A stretch of DNA of 64,000 bases from Solirubrobacterales bacterium (GTDB taxonomy: Bacteria > Actinomycetota > Thermoleophilia > Solirubrobacterales > 70-9), in the NCBI GenBank assembly GCA_020438295.1, contig JAGQUV010000002.1, positions 1 through 64,000 on the forward strand, written 5' to 3'. Positions 10,283 to 18,419 of this stretch are shown here, piece by piece. Each line of letters starts with the position of its first letter. Within the stretch, counting starts at the first letter, position 1. The position numbers were made by a program, and so were the translations under genes. The notes under the pieces were generated by a model. It worked only from the letters and a program-made list of their open reading frames with translations. It searched no databases and was not told where the DNA came from.

Positions 10283-10911
10283 CAGTAGCCCAGTTCGAGA
10301 TCGTAGATATGGCGATACTCGCGGCGCTTCTCCAGCACGGCCTTGACGTAGGCCCGGGTCTCCTCGTAGTTGATGTCGTCGAGCGTCATCGCCGATCCGC
10401 CCCAATTAACCGCGTTGCCCGGTCCGGCGTTGTAGGCGGCGAGCGCCGCGACCTGGTCACCGCCGAACTGGTCGAGCAGGTGGCGCAGGTAGAAGGTCCC
10501 GTAGCGGATGTTCAGTTCCGGATCGCTGAGGTCGTCGAGCACGAACTCGGTGCCCCCGCTCAGCTTCTCGATTTCCTTTGCGGTCTCCGGGGTGATCTGC
10601 ATCAGTCCCCGTGCCCCGGCGTCCGAGGTCTGGTCGTTGAACCGCGATTCCGAGTAGATCACCGCCGCGATCAGTGCCGCGTCGACGCCTTTCTCCTCGG
10701 ACTGCTGGCGGATCACGTTCTCGTGCCTGAGCGGCAGGGTCACCTCCTGGATCCCCTTCTGGAACAGGTCCGCGAGCAGGACCACCGTGAGCACCGCGAC
10801 GACCAGCAGCGCGAACAGGACCAGCAGCGAGCGGCCGACCCGCGATCTCCGCTGGGAGGCCCCGGCCGGGCGACGCCGGCTGCCGGCTGATGAGGATGAG
10901 TTGGCGGGCAT
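10282..10911 (-). CDS. Membrane-anchored lytic transglycosylase (SLT domain)
   Basis: 209 residues. A basic N-terminus, one transmembrane helix (28-47) and a Slt70-like lysozyme domain outside the membrane. The catalytic glutamate is E88 in YSESRF; GLMQITPETA (102-111) and AAYNAGPG are the other SLT motifs. It cleaves peptidoglycan glycan strands between MurNAc and GlcNAc, forming 1,6-anhydro-MurNAc. AGGA is placed suitably before the ATG. It is the first gene of a three-gene operon (transglycosylase, MFS, membrane protein), the junctions overlapping by ATGA. Confidence 0.93.
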   Translation of the reverse strand: MPANSSSSAGSRRRPAGASQRRSRVGRSLLVLFALLVVAVLTVVLLADLFQKGIQEVTLPLRHENVIRQQSEEKGVDAALIAAVIYSESRFNDQTSDAGARGLMQITPETAKEIEKLSGGTEFVLDDLSDPELNIRYGTFYLRHLLDQFGGDQVAALAAYNAGPGNAVNWGGSAMTLDDINYEETRAYVKAVLEKRREYRHIYDLELGY

Positions 10912-10931
10912 GCTTCCTGTACCGGTAAAGG

Positions 10932-11528
10932 TTAGACAGGGCGTTCGGTCGCCCGATCTGCACGAAGCTCGTTCATCAGCTCCGCCAGCCGGGCTTCGAG
11001 CTCCTCGGGGGTGCCGTCGTTCTCGATTACCCGGTCGGCCCGGCCGGCTTTTTCGCTCTGGGTCAGCTGACGGCCTTCACGGCCCTCGATCCCGACCTGA
11101 CCGCGCGAACGGGCACGCTCACGCCGGGTCTCCTCCCGGGCGGTGATCGCCACGGTGAGGTCGAACCGGCCGGCCATCTCACCTTCGAACAGCAGCGGTA
11201 CCTCGACCACCGCGAACTCGGTGCCGGCATCCAGCCCCGCTGCCCAGGATGAGATCTCGTCCCGGACCAGCGGGTGGATCTGCGCCTCCAGCCAGGCCAG
11301 TTCGCCCGGATCGTTGAACACCCGGGAGCCGACCGCGCCCCGGTCGACTCGGTCGTCGACCACGATCTCCTCGCCCCAGCGCTCGGTCAGGCGGCCCAGC
11401 AACGGCTCGCAGTCGAGCAGGTCGTGGACGATCGCGTCCGAAGAGATCGTGGCTGCGCCCAATCGCCCAAAGGCCGCGAGCGCCTCAGACTTCCCGGCAG
11501 CTACGCCCCCGGTCAGCCCGATGATCAG
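10932..11528 (-). CDS. coaE: Dephospho-CoA kinase with apparent CTG start
   Basis: 198 residues if started at CTG 11528, giving (M)IIGLTGGVAAGKSEALAAF, the canonical CoaE opening with P-loop GGVAAGKS. CoaE phosphorylates dephospho-CoA in the last step of CoA synthesis. The first ATG (11462) would delete the P-loop and is excluded. In this frame the stretch back to the preceding in-frame stop contains no ATG, GTG or TTG. The CTG overlaps the rpsA stop (CTGA), and GAGGGAG lies about 10 bases upstream, so initiation at CTG coupled to rpsA termination is the simplest reading. Downstream are SSDAIVHDLL and the lid region TAREETRRERARSRGQ. The rpsA-coaE order is typical of actinobacteria. Confidence 0.9.
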   Translation of the reverse strand: MIIGLTGGVAAGKSEALAAFGRLGAATISSDAIVHDLLDCEPLLGRLTERWGEEIVVDDRVDRGAVGSRVFNDPGELAWLEAQIHPLVRDEISSWAAGLDAGTEFAVVEVPLLFEGEMAGRFDLTVAITAREETRRERARSRGQVGIEGREGRQLTQSEKAGRADRVIENDGTPEELEARLAELMNELRADRATERPV

Positions 11529-13006
11529 GACTGTCCGTCTCCCTCGGGAGCTTCCTGGCCGGCGGCAGCGCCGTCACCGGCGGCCTCGGCCTCCGACTCG
11601 GCGGCGGCTTCGGCGTCTTCGAACGCCTCGGCGATCGGCGACTTCCCGGTCTCGGGGATCTGGTCGGCACCGGGGCCGGCCTCGGCCGCTTCGGTTTGTC
11701 CGGCCTCGGTCGATTCGTCCGACTCGGCGCCGGCCTCCTCCTCGTCGGCCGGGGCCTGCTCCGAGGGCTCGAGGTCTTCGGCGGCCTCGGCCTCGGCCGG
11801 GCCTTCTCCGTTCGATTCTTCGTCTTCCGGGTCGGATGCGGCCTGAATCGCGGCGCCGAGGTCCTTGAGCAGCATGTTCTGGCCTTCGACCCGCTTGATC
11901 GAGAGCGAAAGCCGGCGGCGCTCCTCGTCGATCTCGAGGATCTTGACGTTCAGCGTGGCGCCGAGCTCGACCACCTCACTCGGGTTCTCGACGTGATGGT
12001 CGGCCAGCTCGGAGATGTGGACCAGACCCTCGACCCCGTCGAGGATCTCGACGAAGGCCCCGAACGAAACGACCTTGGTCACCTTGCCCTCGAGCACGTC
12101 GCCCGACCGGTAGGTACTCACGACGCGCTGCCACGGGTCTTCCTGCGTCTGCTTCAGGCCCAGCGAGATCCGCTGGCGGTCGCGGTCGATGTCGAGCACC
12201 TTGATCTTGACCGTGTCGCCGATCGCCACCACCTCGGTCGGGTGGTTCACGTGGCTCCAGGAAAGCTCGGAGATGTGGATCAGGCCGTCGATGCCCTCGA
12301 GGTCCACGAACGCGCCGAAGTCGACGATATTCGAGATCTTGCCCTCGACCACGTCTCCGGGCTGGAGCCGGTCGAGAATCTGATCGCGTACTTCCTTGCG
12401 CTCCTCTTCGAGCACGGCGCGGCGGGAGAGGACCACGTTGTTGCGGCTGCGGTTGAGCTCGATCACCTTGCATTCGAGGGTCTGGCTCATGAACTCGTCG
12501 AGATTGTGGACACGGCGGATGTCGACCAGCGAGGCCGGCAGGAAGCCGCGTATGCCGAGATCGATTATCAGGCCGCCCTTGACGACCTCGATCACGTTGC
12601 CTTCAACCGGCTGGCCGGACTCGGCCGCGGCCTCGATCTTGCGCCATGCCTTCTCGAAGCGAGCCCGCTTCTTGGACAGGATGAGGCGGCCCTCGGAGTC
12701 CTCTTTGGTGACCACCAGGGCTTCGATCTCTTCGCCCAATTCGACTTCCTCGGAAGTGTCGATCGTCTTGCGGATCGAAAGCTCGCCGGAGGGGATCACC
12801 CCTTCGGACTTGTAGCCGATGTCGAGCAGCACCTCGTCGCGGTCGATACGGACGACTTTGCCGTTTACGACATCGCCTTCCTCGAACGCGACCATCGTCG
12901 CGGCGTAGTTCGGAATGATCCGGCCGTCGACCTCGACCAGCAGGCCATTGGACCCTTCGACCGGAACCCCCTCTGGGGCGTGTAGGAGTGTGGATTCAGA
13001 AGTCAC
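11525..13006 (-). CDS. rpsA: 30S ribosomal protein S1
   Basis: About 493 residues with four S1/OB-fold repeats: starting near EGDVVNGKVVRIDRDEVLLD, GQPVEGNVIEVVKGGLIIDL, PGDVVEGKISNIVDFGAFVD and SGDVLEGKVTKVVSFGAFVE. S1 binds mRNA on the 30S platform. The C-terminal about 110 residues are an acidic Glu/Ala/Pro tail, as in actinobacterial S1. GTG at 13006 (MTSESTLLHAPEG) was chosen; a TTG at 13036 would add ten residues, and neither has a strong ribosome site. The stop overlaps the coaE start. Unlike in mycobacteria it is not next to polA, which lies 19 kb away. Confidence 0.95.
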   Translation of the reverse strand: MTSESTLLHAPEGVPVEGSNGLLVEVDGRIIPNYAATMVAFEEGDVVNGKVVRIDRDEVLLDIGYKSEGVIPSGELSIRKTIDTSEEVELGEEIEALVVTKEDSEGRLILSKKRARFEKAWRKIEAAAESGQPVEGNVIEVVKGGLIIDLGIRGFLPASLVDIRRVHNLDEFMSQTLECKVIELNRSRNNVVLSRRAVLEEERKEVRDQILDRLQPGDVVEGKISNIVDFGAFVDLEGIDGLIHISELSWSHVNHPTEVVAIGDTVKIKVLDIDRDRQRISLGLKQTQEDPWQRVVSTYRSGDVLEGKVTKVVSFGAFVEILDGVEGLVHISELADHHVENPSEVVELGATLNVKILEIDEERRRLSLSIKRVEGQNMLLKDLGAAIQAASDPEDEESNGEGPAEAEAAEDLEPSEQAPADEEEAGAESDESTEAGQTEAAEAGPGADQIPETGKSPIAEAFEDAEAAAESEAEAAGDGAAAGQEAPEGDGQS

Positions 13007-13068
13007 AGCGCGGGATGATCGCAGAACTCGCCCCAAGCCGCGTTGTAGCGGGGAATGACGGGGTCGGG

Positions 13069-13080
13069 GTACGATCGTAC
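13069..13080. promoter_or_regulatory. 12-bp perfect palindrome between rpsA and the divergent gene
   Basis: GTACGATCGTAC is a perfect palindrome 63 bases upstream of the rpsA start and 51 bases upstream of the plus-strand gene. It also contains TACGAT, a possible -10. It could be an operator; no regulator can be named. Confidence 0.3.
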
Positions 13081-13131
13081 GGTGCCAGACGCAAGCGACG
13101 GGGTGTCACGTCCGGACGAACGAGGTCCACG

Positions 13132-13551
13132 ATGATCGCCGCTGTCTTCATCCGCCGGCTGAAGAAGGGGGTCACGTTCGAGCAGTTCGAGCGCGCCTGG
13201 GAAGCCGAGGCCGGCTACGGGGTCCCGGCCCGGGTCATAAACGCGGTCAGCCTCGAAGACCCCCGCCAGGTCCTGAGCATCGGCTTCGTCGCGATACCGG
13301 CCGACGCGATGGACGCGATCGCCGGCCGGGCCGGGAAGCAGGACGAGGCGCGCCACAACCGGATCGACGAGGTGATCGAGTCGACGGAGCTGCGGGCGAT
13401 GTACGAGGTCAAGAGCGAACACGACTTCACCGCGGAGCCGAGGGAAATCGAGCTCGGTTCGGCGGAAAGCCTGCTCGCCGCGCTGGCCGAGGCAGGTATC
13501 GGGGACCCGGGACGGGACTCCGCACGATCGCCGCCGCAACCGGATTCGTAA
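13132..13551 (+). CDS. Small protein, possibly of the dimeric alpha/beta-barrel (EthD/ABM-like) fold
   Basis: 139 residues. The ATG at 13132 has GAGG at good spacing. The opening MIAAVFIRRLKKGVTFEQF followed by EAEAGYGVPARVINAV and LSIGFVAI resembles the beta-alpha-beta pattern of EthD or antibiotic-monooxygenase-like ferredoxin-fold dimers, but no catalytic signature is clear, so the family is a guess. The C-terminus is acidic then Pro/Ser-rich. It lies 25 bases upstream of an FAD-dependent oxidoreductase on the same strand and is probably co-transcribed. Confidence 0.6.
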   Translation: MIAAVFIRRLKKGVTFEQFERAWEAEAGYGVPARVINAVSLEDPRQVLSIGFVAIPADAMDAIAGRAGKQDEARHNRIDEVIESTELRAMYEVKSEHDFTAEPREIELGSAESLLAALAEAGIGDPGRDSARSPPQPDS

Positions 13552-13575
13552 CCCGATTCACTACTCTCCGATCCG

Positions 13576-14739
13576 GTGGCCACCCGGGCGACAAAGCGCG
13601 GTGACGAGCGGACCTCCCTGGACGGGTCGCGCGACGTCCTGATCTGTGGCGCGAGCTTCGCCGGGCTGATGGTGGCCCGCGAGCTGGCCGGATCCGGCGC
13701 CGACGTGCTGGTCGTCGACCGCTACGAGATCGGTGAACGACAGACTTCCGCCTGCGCGATCCCGACCGCCTGCCTGGAGAACCTCGGATTGCTGGCCGCC
13801 GAGAAGCAGCGGTTCCGCACCGTGCTGGCGCACACCGCTCACGGGTCGACCCGGCTGCCCGTTCCCTGGGAGTTCTCGACCTTCGACTACCGGACGCTGT
13901 GCGAGTTGCTCTGGGCCGACTGCGACGCGGAGTTCGAGACCGCCAAGGTCAACGGCCGGGAACCCGGGCCCGAATCGGAACCGATCGCGGTCGATACCGA
14001 CCGCGGGGTGATCTCGGCTCCGCTTGTGGTCGACGCGATGGGCTGGAAGCGCATCCTCGCCTCCGGCAGCGCCTACCAGCCCCCGGATGCCCCGCTCTCC
14101 CGAGGGCTCGAGGTCCACCCCGCCGGAAGTCGGGAAGAGTTCGAGATCATCATCAACCGCCGCTACGTGCCGGCCGGCTACGCCTGGTCGTTCCCGGCCG
14201 ATGACGAGCTCCGGGTCGGGGTGGGGTCGTTCGACCCTCGGTTCCACGTGCGACCGACCACCGAAACCCTGGCCGAAGACGTCGGCGTCGAAACGGTCGG
14301 CTACCAGGGCAACTGGATACCCCACAAGCTCCGCCCGGCGATCGGCGGCGGGGTCTTCTTCGCCGGCGATTCGGCCGGGCACTGCCTGCCGCTGACCGCC
14401 GAGGGGATCAGGCCGGCGCTCTACTTCGGAGCCGCGCTGGGCCGCGAACTGCGGGCCATAGGCGACGGCCGGCAGACGCGTGAAGGAGCCCTGGCCGGCT
14501 ACGAGGCGTTCAACCGCCGGCACCAGCGCGCATTCGACCGGCTGCTGACGGCCCAGCGGATCCTGCCCCGCTTTCCGCATCGTACGGTCAGGCCGATCCT
14601 GGCCACGGCCGGTATCAGGCCGATTGCCCGTTACCTGTTCAACCGCTATCTCGACATCGCGCCGCCCGGCTTCCTCGGCCCGGTCAGGTCGACCGGGCCC
14701 GGCACGAAGACGGCTGCCATGACCACGCTGAAAGCCTGA
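13576..14739 (+). CDS. FAD-dependent oxidoreductase, geranylgeranyl-reductase-like
   Basis: 387 residues from a GTG. The N-terminal dinucleotide motif is DVLICGASFAGLMVARELA (about 20-38); the usual GxGxxG is GASFAG here. A second FAD motif, GGVFFAGDSAGHCLPLTAEG, lies near residue 260, matching the GD-box of group A flavoprotein monooxygenases and geranylgeranyl reductases. The C-terminal FNRRHQRAFDRLLTAQRILPR helix is typical of the GGR branch. It probably reduces or hydroxylates a lipophilic substrate such as a polyprenyl chain or quinone; the substrate is unknown. It follows the small 139-residue gene by 25 bases and converges on the aldehyde dehydrogenase gene. Confidence 0.75.
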   Translation: MATRATKRGDERTSLDGSRDVLICGASFAGLMVARELAGSGADVLVVDRYEIGERQTSACAIPTACLENLGLLAAEKQRFRTVLAHTAHGSTRLPVPWEFSTFDYRTLCELLWADCDAEFETAKVNGREPGPESEPIAVDTDRGVISAPLVVDAMGWKRILASGSAYQPPDAPLSRGLEVHPAGSREEFEIIINRRYVPAGYAWSFPADDELRVGVGSFDPRFHVRPTTETLAEDVGVETVGYQGNWIPHKLRPAIGGGVFFAGDSAGHCLPLTAEGIRPALYFGAALGRELRAIGDGRQTREGALAGYEAFNRRHQRAFDRLLTAQRILPRFPHRTVRPILATAGIRPIARYLFNRYLDIAPPGFLGPVRSTGPGTKTAAMTTLKA

Positions 14740-14822
14740 CCGGCCACGACCGGGGTCGCCGGCTTCGGGTATCCCGGGCCGGCCCGGTGGCCGATCGGCG
14801 GCAACCCGAACCGCGGCGGGCG

Positions 14823-16292
14823 CTATCCGGTGCTGCCCTCGAGGATCTGCAGCGTCTTCAGATCGGAGTAGAAGTCGAGCGCGTAGTCGCCCCCTTCGCG
14901 TCCGATGCCGGACGAGCGGGCACCGCCGAACGGCGCGCTCAGGTCGCGGACCAGGAAGCAGTTGACCCAGACCGTGCCGGCCCGGATCGCCCGGCCGACC
15001 CGGTCAGCCCGCCCCATAGAACCGGTGTAGATGATCCCCGACAGCCCGTACTCGGTCGAGTTGGCCAGCGACACCGCTTCCTCCTCGTCGGAGAACCCCT
15101 GTATGCAGAGCACCGGACCGAAGACCTCGCTCTGCACGATCTCCGAGTCATTCGAGGCCGGCCTGATCAGGGTCGGCTCGAAGAACAGACCGCCTCCGGC
15201 CGCTCTCGACCCTCCGGTGACGATCTCGTCGCCCGCTTCGCGGGCCCTTTCGACGAAGCCCTCCACCCGGGCGAGGTGGTCGGGATGGATCATGGGGGAA
15301 ACCGTGGTCCGCTCTTCGCGCGGATCACCCAGCACATGCTCGGCCGCGTGGTGCTCGAAGCGCTCGAGGAACTCGTCCATCACCGATTCCTCGACCAGGA
15401 TCCGCGTGCCCGAAAGGCAGACCTGCCCGGAGTCGTCGTACTGGCCGGCCGCCTTGGCCGCGGCGGCGTCGAGGTCGGCGTCGGCGAAAACAAGGAACGG
15501 GTTCTTGCCGCCCAGCTCGGCCGTGAACGGGACCACCCTCTCGGCCGCCGAGACACCGATCCGGCGCGCCGTCGGGACCGATCCCGTGAACGAGATGCGC
15601 CGGATCCCCGGATGGGAGACCAGCTCGGCGCCGGTCGTCGAGCCGAGCCCCTGCAACACGTTGAACACACCGGGCGGGAACCCGGCTTCAACGGTCAGGT
15701 CGGCCAGGAGCGAGCAGGAAAGCGGCGACCACTCGGCCGGCTTGAGGACGACCGTGCACCCGGCGGCCAGCGCCGGTGCGGTCTTCCAGGTCGAGAGCAT
15801 GAACGGGGCGTTCCACGGTGTGATCACCGCGGCCGGTCCGGCCGGCATCCGCTGGACCCGGTTCCAGGTCCCTCGCGAGCGCCAGTCCCGCTCCTCGTAC
15901 GCGGCGGCGAGATCCGCGTAGAACCGGTAGTTGAGGGCCGCCCGCGCGATCACACGGGCCTCCAGGGAGCGCAGCAGCATCGCCATGTCCGTGCACTCGA
16001 CCGGGGCCAGACGCCCGACGTTCTGCTCGATCAGGTCGGCCAGCCTGCGCAGGTATCCGGCCCGGCCGTCCGGGCCGAGCGCCGCCCAGTCGTCGAAAGC
16101 CCCCTCCGCGGCACGGACCGCCCGGTCGACCTCCCCCGGGCCGGCATCCGCGACCCGCCCGAGCTCGCGCTGGTCGATCGGCGAGATCGTAGTGAACGAT
16201 TCGCCCGAGCCGACCCGCTCACCGCCGATGAAGTGCGCCGCCGATACCGACTCGCCGCCCACCTCGATCCTGTCCCCGGCGGCCACGCTCAC
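14823..16292 (-). CDS. Aldehyde dehydrogenase, HpaE/hydroxymuconic-semialdehyde dehydrogenase-like
   Basis: 489 residues, a full-length NAD(P)-dependent aldehyde dehydrogenase. Catalytic residues are in place: N161 (ITPWNAPF), K184 (VLKPAEWSP), E259 (ELGGKNP) and C292 (GQVCLSG). The segments QNVGRLAPVECTDMAML, YRFYADL and WNAPFMLSTWKTAPALAAG are closest, by eye, to 5-carboxymethyl-2-hydroxymuconic-semialdehyde dehydrogenases and betaine-aldehyde-type enzymes. It is the last gene of the five-gene permease operon; its ATG overlaps the ADC-fold stop (ATGA). With an extradiol dioxygenase and FAH-family gene 6 kb away, oxidation of a ring-cleavage or amine-derived aldehyde is plausible. Confidence 0.88.
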   Translation of the reverse strand: MSVAAGDRIEVGGESVSAAHFIGGERVGSGESFTTISPIDQRELGRVADAGPGEVDRAVRAAEGAFDDWAALGPDGRAGYLRRLADLIEQNVGRLAPVECTDMAMLLRSLEARVIARAALNYRFYADLAAAYEERDWRSRGTWNRVQRMPAGPAAVITPWNAPFMLSTWKTAPALAAGCTVVLKPAEWSPLSCSLLADLTVEAGFPPGVFNVLQGLGSTTGAELVSHPGIRRISFTGSVPTARRIGVSAAERVVPFTAELGGKNPFLVFADADLDAAAAKAAGQYDDSGQVCLSGTRILVEESVMDEFLERFEHHAAEHVLGDPREERTTVSPMIHPDHLARVEGFVERAREAGDEIVTGGSRAAGGGLFFEPTLIRPASNDSEIVQSEVFGPVLCIQGFSDEEEAVSLANSTEYGLSGIIYTGSMGRADRVGRAIRAGTVWVNCFLVRDLSAPFGGARSSGIGREGGDYALDFYSDLKTLQILEGSTG

Positions 16293-17098
16293 AGCTCGGT
16301 CACCGTGACCAGGTCATCAACCGTGTAGGCGAACGGGACCCTGAAGCCCTTGCCGACCCGCACCGGGGCCAGACGGTCGTGCTCGTCGGTCGGCCCCCCG
16401 AACAGCTCGAGCGTGGCCGAGCCTTCCCAGATTTCGCCCACCGAACGTTCGCGGCTCACCGTGCGGACCAGTTCGTTGACGGCCGGCCGGTCGTGGTCGC
16501 CGGCCGAAAGCCGGGCGAAATAGCGCACGTTGTGGATCGGCGGATCGTTGTGCGTGGGACCGTCCCCGCTGATTCGCTCCAGCCTGACCGTACCCTCGGC
16601 CAGGCGACGGTCGTAAGCCGACAACGTGCCACCGAAGGTCGCCCCCTCCCGCAGTCCGGGGTCGGCGGCACAGTCGAGGCCGAAAGTGCGGGTGACCCAG
16701 ATCGAACCGAGTTTTTTGGGGAATCCCTGGAGCCATCCTCGCGCCAGCGCGAAGTCGCGGTCGACCCAGATGTACGGGCAGGTGGTCACCTCCTCGCCGT
16801 CGAGCAGGCCGTTGCAGACGATGAAGAACTCCTTGTACTGGCTGCGCGACGGATCGAGCAGCTCACCGCCCTCGTCCGAGCAGGACTGCCAATCGACGAA
16901 CATCGCCGCGCAGCGGCCGGGGTCCGGGTGCGGTTCGATCGGGCCCGGCAGCACCGCCGCCACCGCTTCCGGATCGGCCCAGTACTCGATCACCAGCATC
17001 TCGCCGACGTAGTGCCAGGGCGGCCGCGGGACCAGCCCGGCCCGGCCTTCGGGCGAGAGCGGCGCCGTGTAACCCAGGAGCTCAGGCCTGGTAGACAT
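16289..17098 (-). CDS. Acetoacetate decarboxylase-fold protein
   Basis: 269 residues. The fold is indicated by the N-terminal WHYVGEMLVIEYWADPEAVAAVLP segment and by GFPKKLG (about 128-134), whose lysine pair corresponds to the Schiff-base lysine and its activating neighbour in acetoacetate decarboxylase. Members of this superfamily include true decarboxylases as well as aldolase/dehydratase variants, so the reaction here is open. The gene overlaps the glutamine-synthetase-like gene by 17 bases and the aldehyde dehydrogenase by 4, placing it inside one operon. It may process a keto-acid or aldehyde intermediate from the pathway. Confidence 0.8.
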   Translation of the reverse strand: MSTRPELLGYTAPLSPEGRAGLVPRPPWHYVGEMLVIEYWADPEAVAAVLPGPIEPHPDPGRCAAMFVDWQSCSDEGGELLDPSRSQYKEFFIVCNGLLDGEEVTTCPYIWVDRDFALARGWLQGFPKKLGSIWVTRTFGLDCAADPGLREGATFGGTLSAYDRRLAEGTVRLERISGDGPTHNDPPIHNVRYFARLSAGDHDRPAVNELVRTVSRERSVGEIWEGSATLELFGGPTDEHDRLAPVRVGKGFRVPFAYTVDDLVTVTEL

Positions 17099-18419
17099 AC
17101 TCGTTCCACTCCCAGTCGGTGACCGCGTTGGTGAACCGCTCCCACTCGCCCCGTTTGAGCGCCGCGTAGACTCGGACCAGCTCCGGGCCGAGGCTGTGCC
17201 GGAGGAGGTCGTCCGCCTCCAACGCGTCGATCGCTTCGTCGAGTGCTCTCGGCACCTGTTTGACCGCGTCCGACGGAAGTGACCTACTTATCCCGTCCAG
17301 CCCCGCATAGAGGGCCGCGGCGGTGAGCAGGTACGGATTGGCGGCGGCATCGCCGGACCGCAGCTCGACCCGCGCCGCCTTGGGCCCACCTCCGGGAAGG
17401 CGCACGTAGGCCTCGCGGTCGTCGCCGCCCAGCCGGGCGCTGTCCGGGACCAGCCCGCCGGCGGCGGTTCGCTTGTAAGAGTTGACCGTCGGGGAAGAAA
17501 AGGCGGACAGCGCGGGCGAGTGCTCGATCAGGCCGCCGATGAACCCGTGGCAGAGCTCGCTCACCTCGCCGTCGTCATCGAGGAACAGGTTGCGCCCGTC
17601 TTCCCAGAGCGAGATGTGCAGATGACAGCTCGAGCCGGAGTGCTCGGCGAACGGCATCGCCATGAATGTGGCGATCATCCCCTGGTCGAGCGCCAGCTCC
17701 TTCACCGCCTCCTTGAACAGGAATGCGTTGTCGGCTCCGCGCATCGCGGACTCGTGCTTGAGGTTGAGCTCGAACTGGCCGGGCGAGAACTCGCGGTTGG
17801 CCGCGGTCACCTCGATGCCGAGCTCGATCAGCTGGCGGTGGAGACGGCCGAGGATGCCCCCCGGATCGGCCCGGCGTCCCGCGGTATAGGCCATCCCGAC
17901 GCCGGGCGAGTAGGGCTTAACCCCTTCATCGGTCTCTTCGAACAGGTAGAACTCGGCCTCCGGCGCGATGATCGCCTCCAGCCCGTTCTCGGCGAGCCGC
18001 TCGCACGCGACCCGGAGCGCGCTCCGACAGCAGAGCTCGGACGGTTCTCCGTGCTCGGCCAGATCGGCCAGGACCCAGGCTGTGTCGGGCTCCCAGGGGA
18101 CGACCCTTATCGAGTGCCGATCCGGGATCGAGACCATGTCGGGGAAGCCCAGGTCGGCCGGGAACCGGCCACCTTCGAGCGGAACTCCGCCGATCGACTC
18201 GACCACGCTCGCCTTGCAGTAGCCGACCCCGCCGAGCAGCGTTTCGAGCTCGCTGACCGGGAACTGCTTGGACCGGGCCTTGCCGAACAGGTCCGCGTGG
18301 ATCACCCTGACCAGTGCCACGCCCCGCTCGCGGAGGTTGCGCTCGAGGTCCTCGATGGCCACCTCGTCGCTTGGGGAGTCGCCGGCGGTTACCACGGTGC
18401 GGCCTTCGGATTCGTTCAA
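17082..18419 (-). CDS. Glutamine synthetase-like gamma-glutamyl-amine ligase (PuuA/GlnA3-type)
   Basis: 445 residues from a TTG overlapping the M20 stop (TTGA). Core residues of the GS fold are seen: metal/ATP glutamates in PEAEFYLF (E154, E156), NREFSPGQFE (208-217), HLH (266-268), and arginine in VELRSGDAAANPYL (R354). The chain has the shorter, divergent form of PuuA/GlnA3/IpuC enzymes, which join glutamate to amines such as putrescine, isopropylamine or ethanolamine rather than to ammonia; the Tyr adenylylation segment of GlnA is absent. C-terminal WEWNEYVYQA is typical of PuuA-like proteins. Neighbouring permease, M20 hydrolase and aldehyde dehydrogenase support amine catabolism. Confidence 0.85.
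   Translation of the reverse strand: MNESEGRTVVTAGDSPSDEVAIEDLERNLRERGVALVRVIHADLFGKARSKQFPVSELETLLGGVGYCKASVVESIGGVPLEGGRFPADLGFPDMVSIPDRHSIRVVPWEPDTAWVLADLAEHGEPSELCCRSALRVACERLAENGLEAIIAPEAEFYLFEETDEGVKPYSPGVGMAYTAGRRADPGGILGRLHRQLIELGIEVTAANREFSPGQFELNLKHESAMRGADNAFLFKEAVKELALDQGMIATFMAMPFAEHSGSSCHLHISLWEDGRNLFLDDDGEVSELCHGFIGGLIEHSPALSAFSSPTVNSYKRTAAGGLVPDSARLGGDDREAYVRLPGGGPKAARVELRSGDAAANPYLLTAAALYAGLDGISRSLPSDAVKQVPRALDEAIDALEADDLLRHSLGPELVRVYAALKRGEWERFTNAVTDWEWNEYVYQA

Noticed and set aside
17082-18419. Canonical ammonia-assimilating glutamine synthetase GlnA
   Set aside because: Divergent motifs, no adenylylation segment, and a permease/M20/aldehyde dehydrogenase operon point to an amine ligase.
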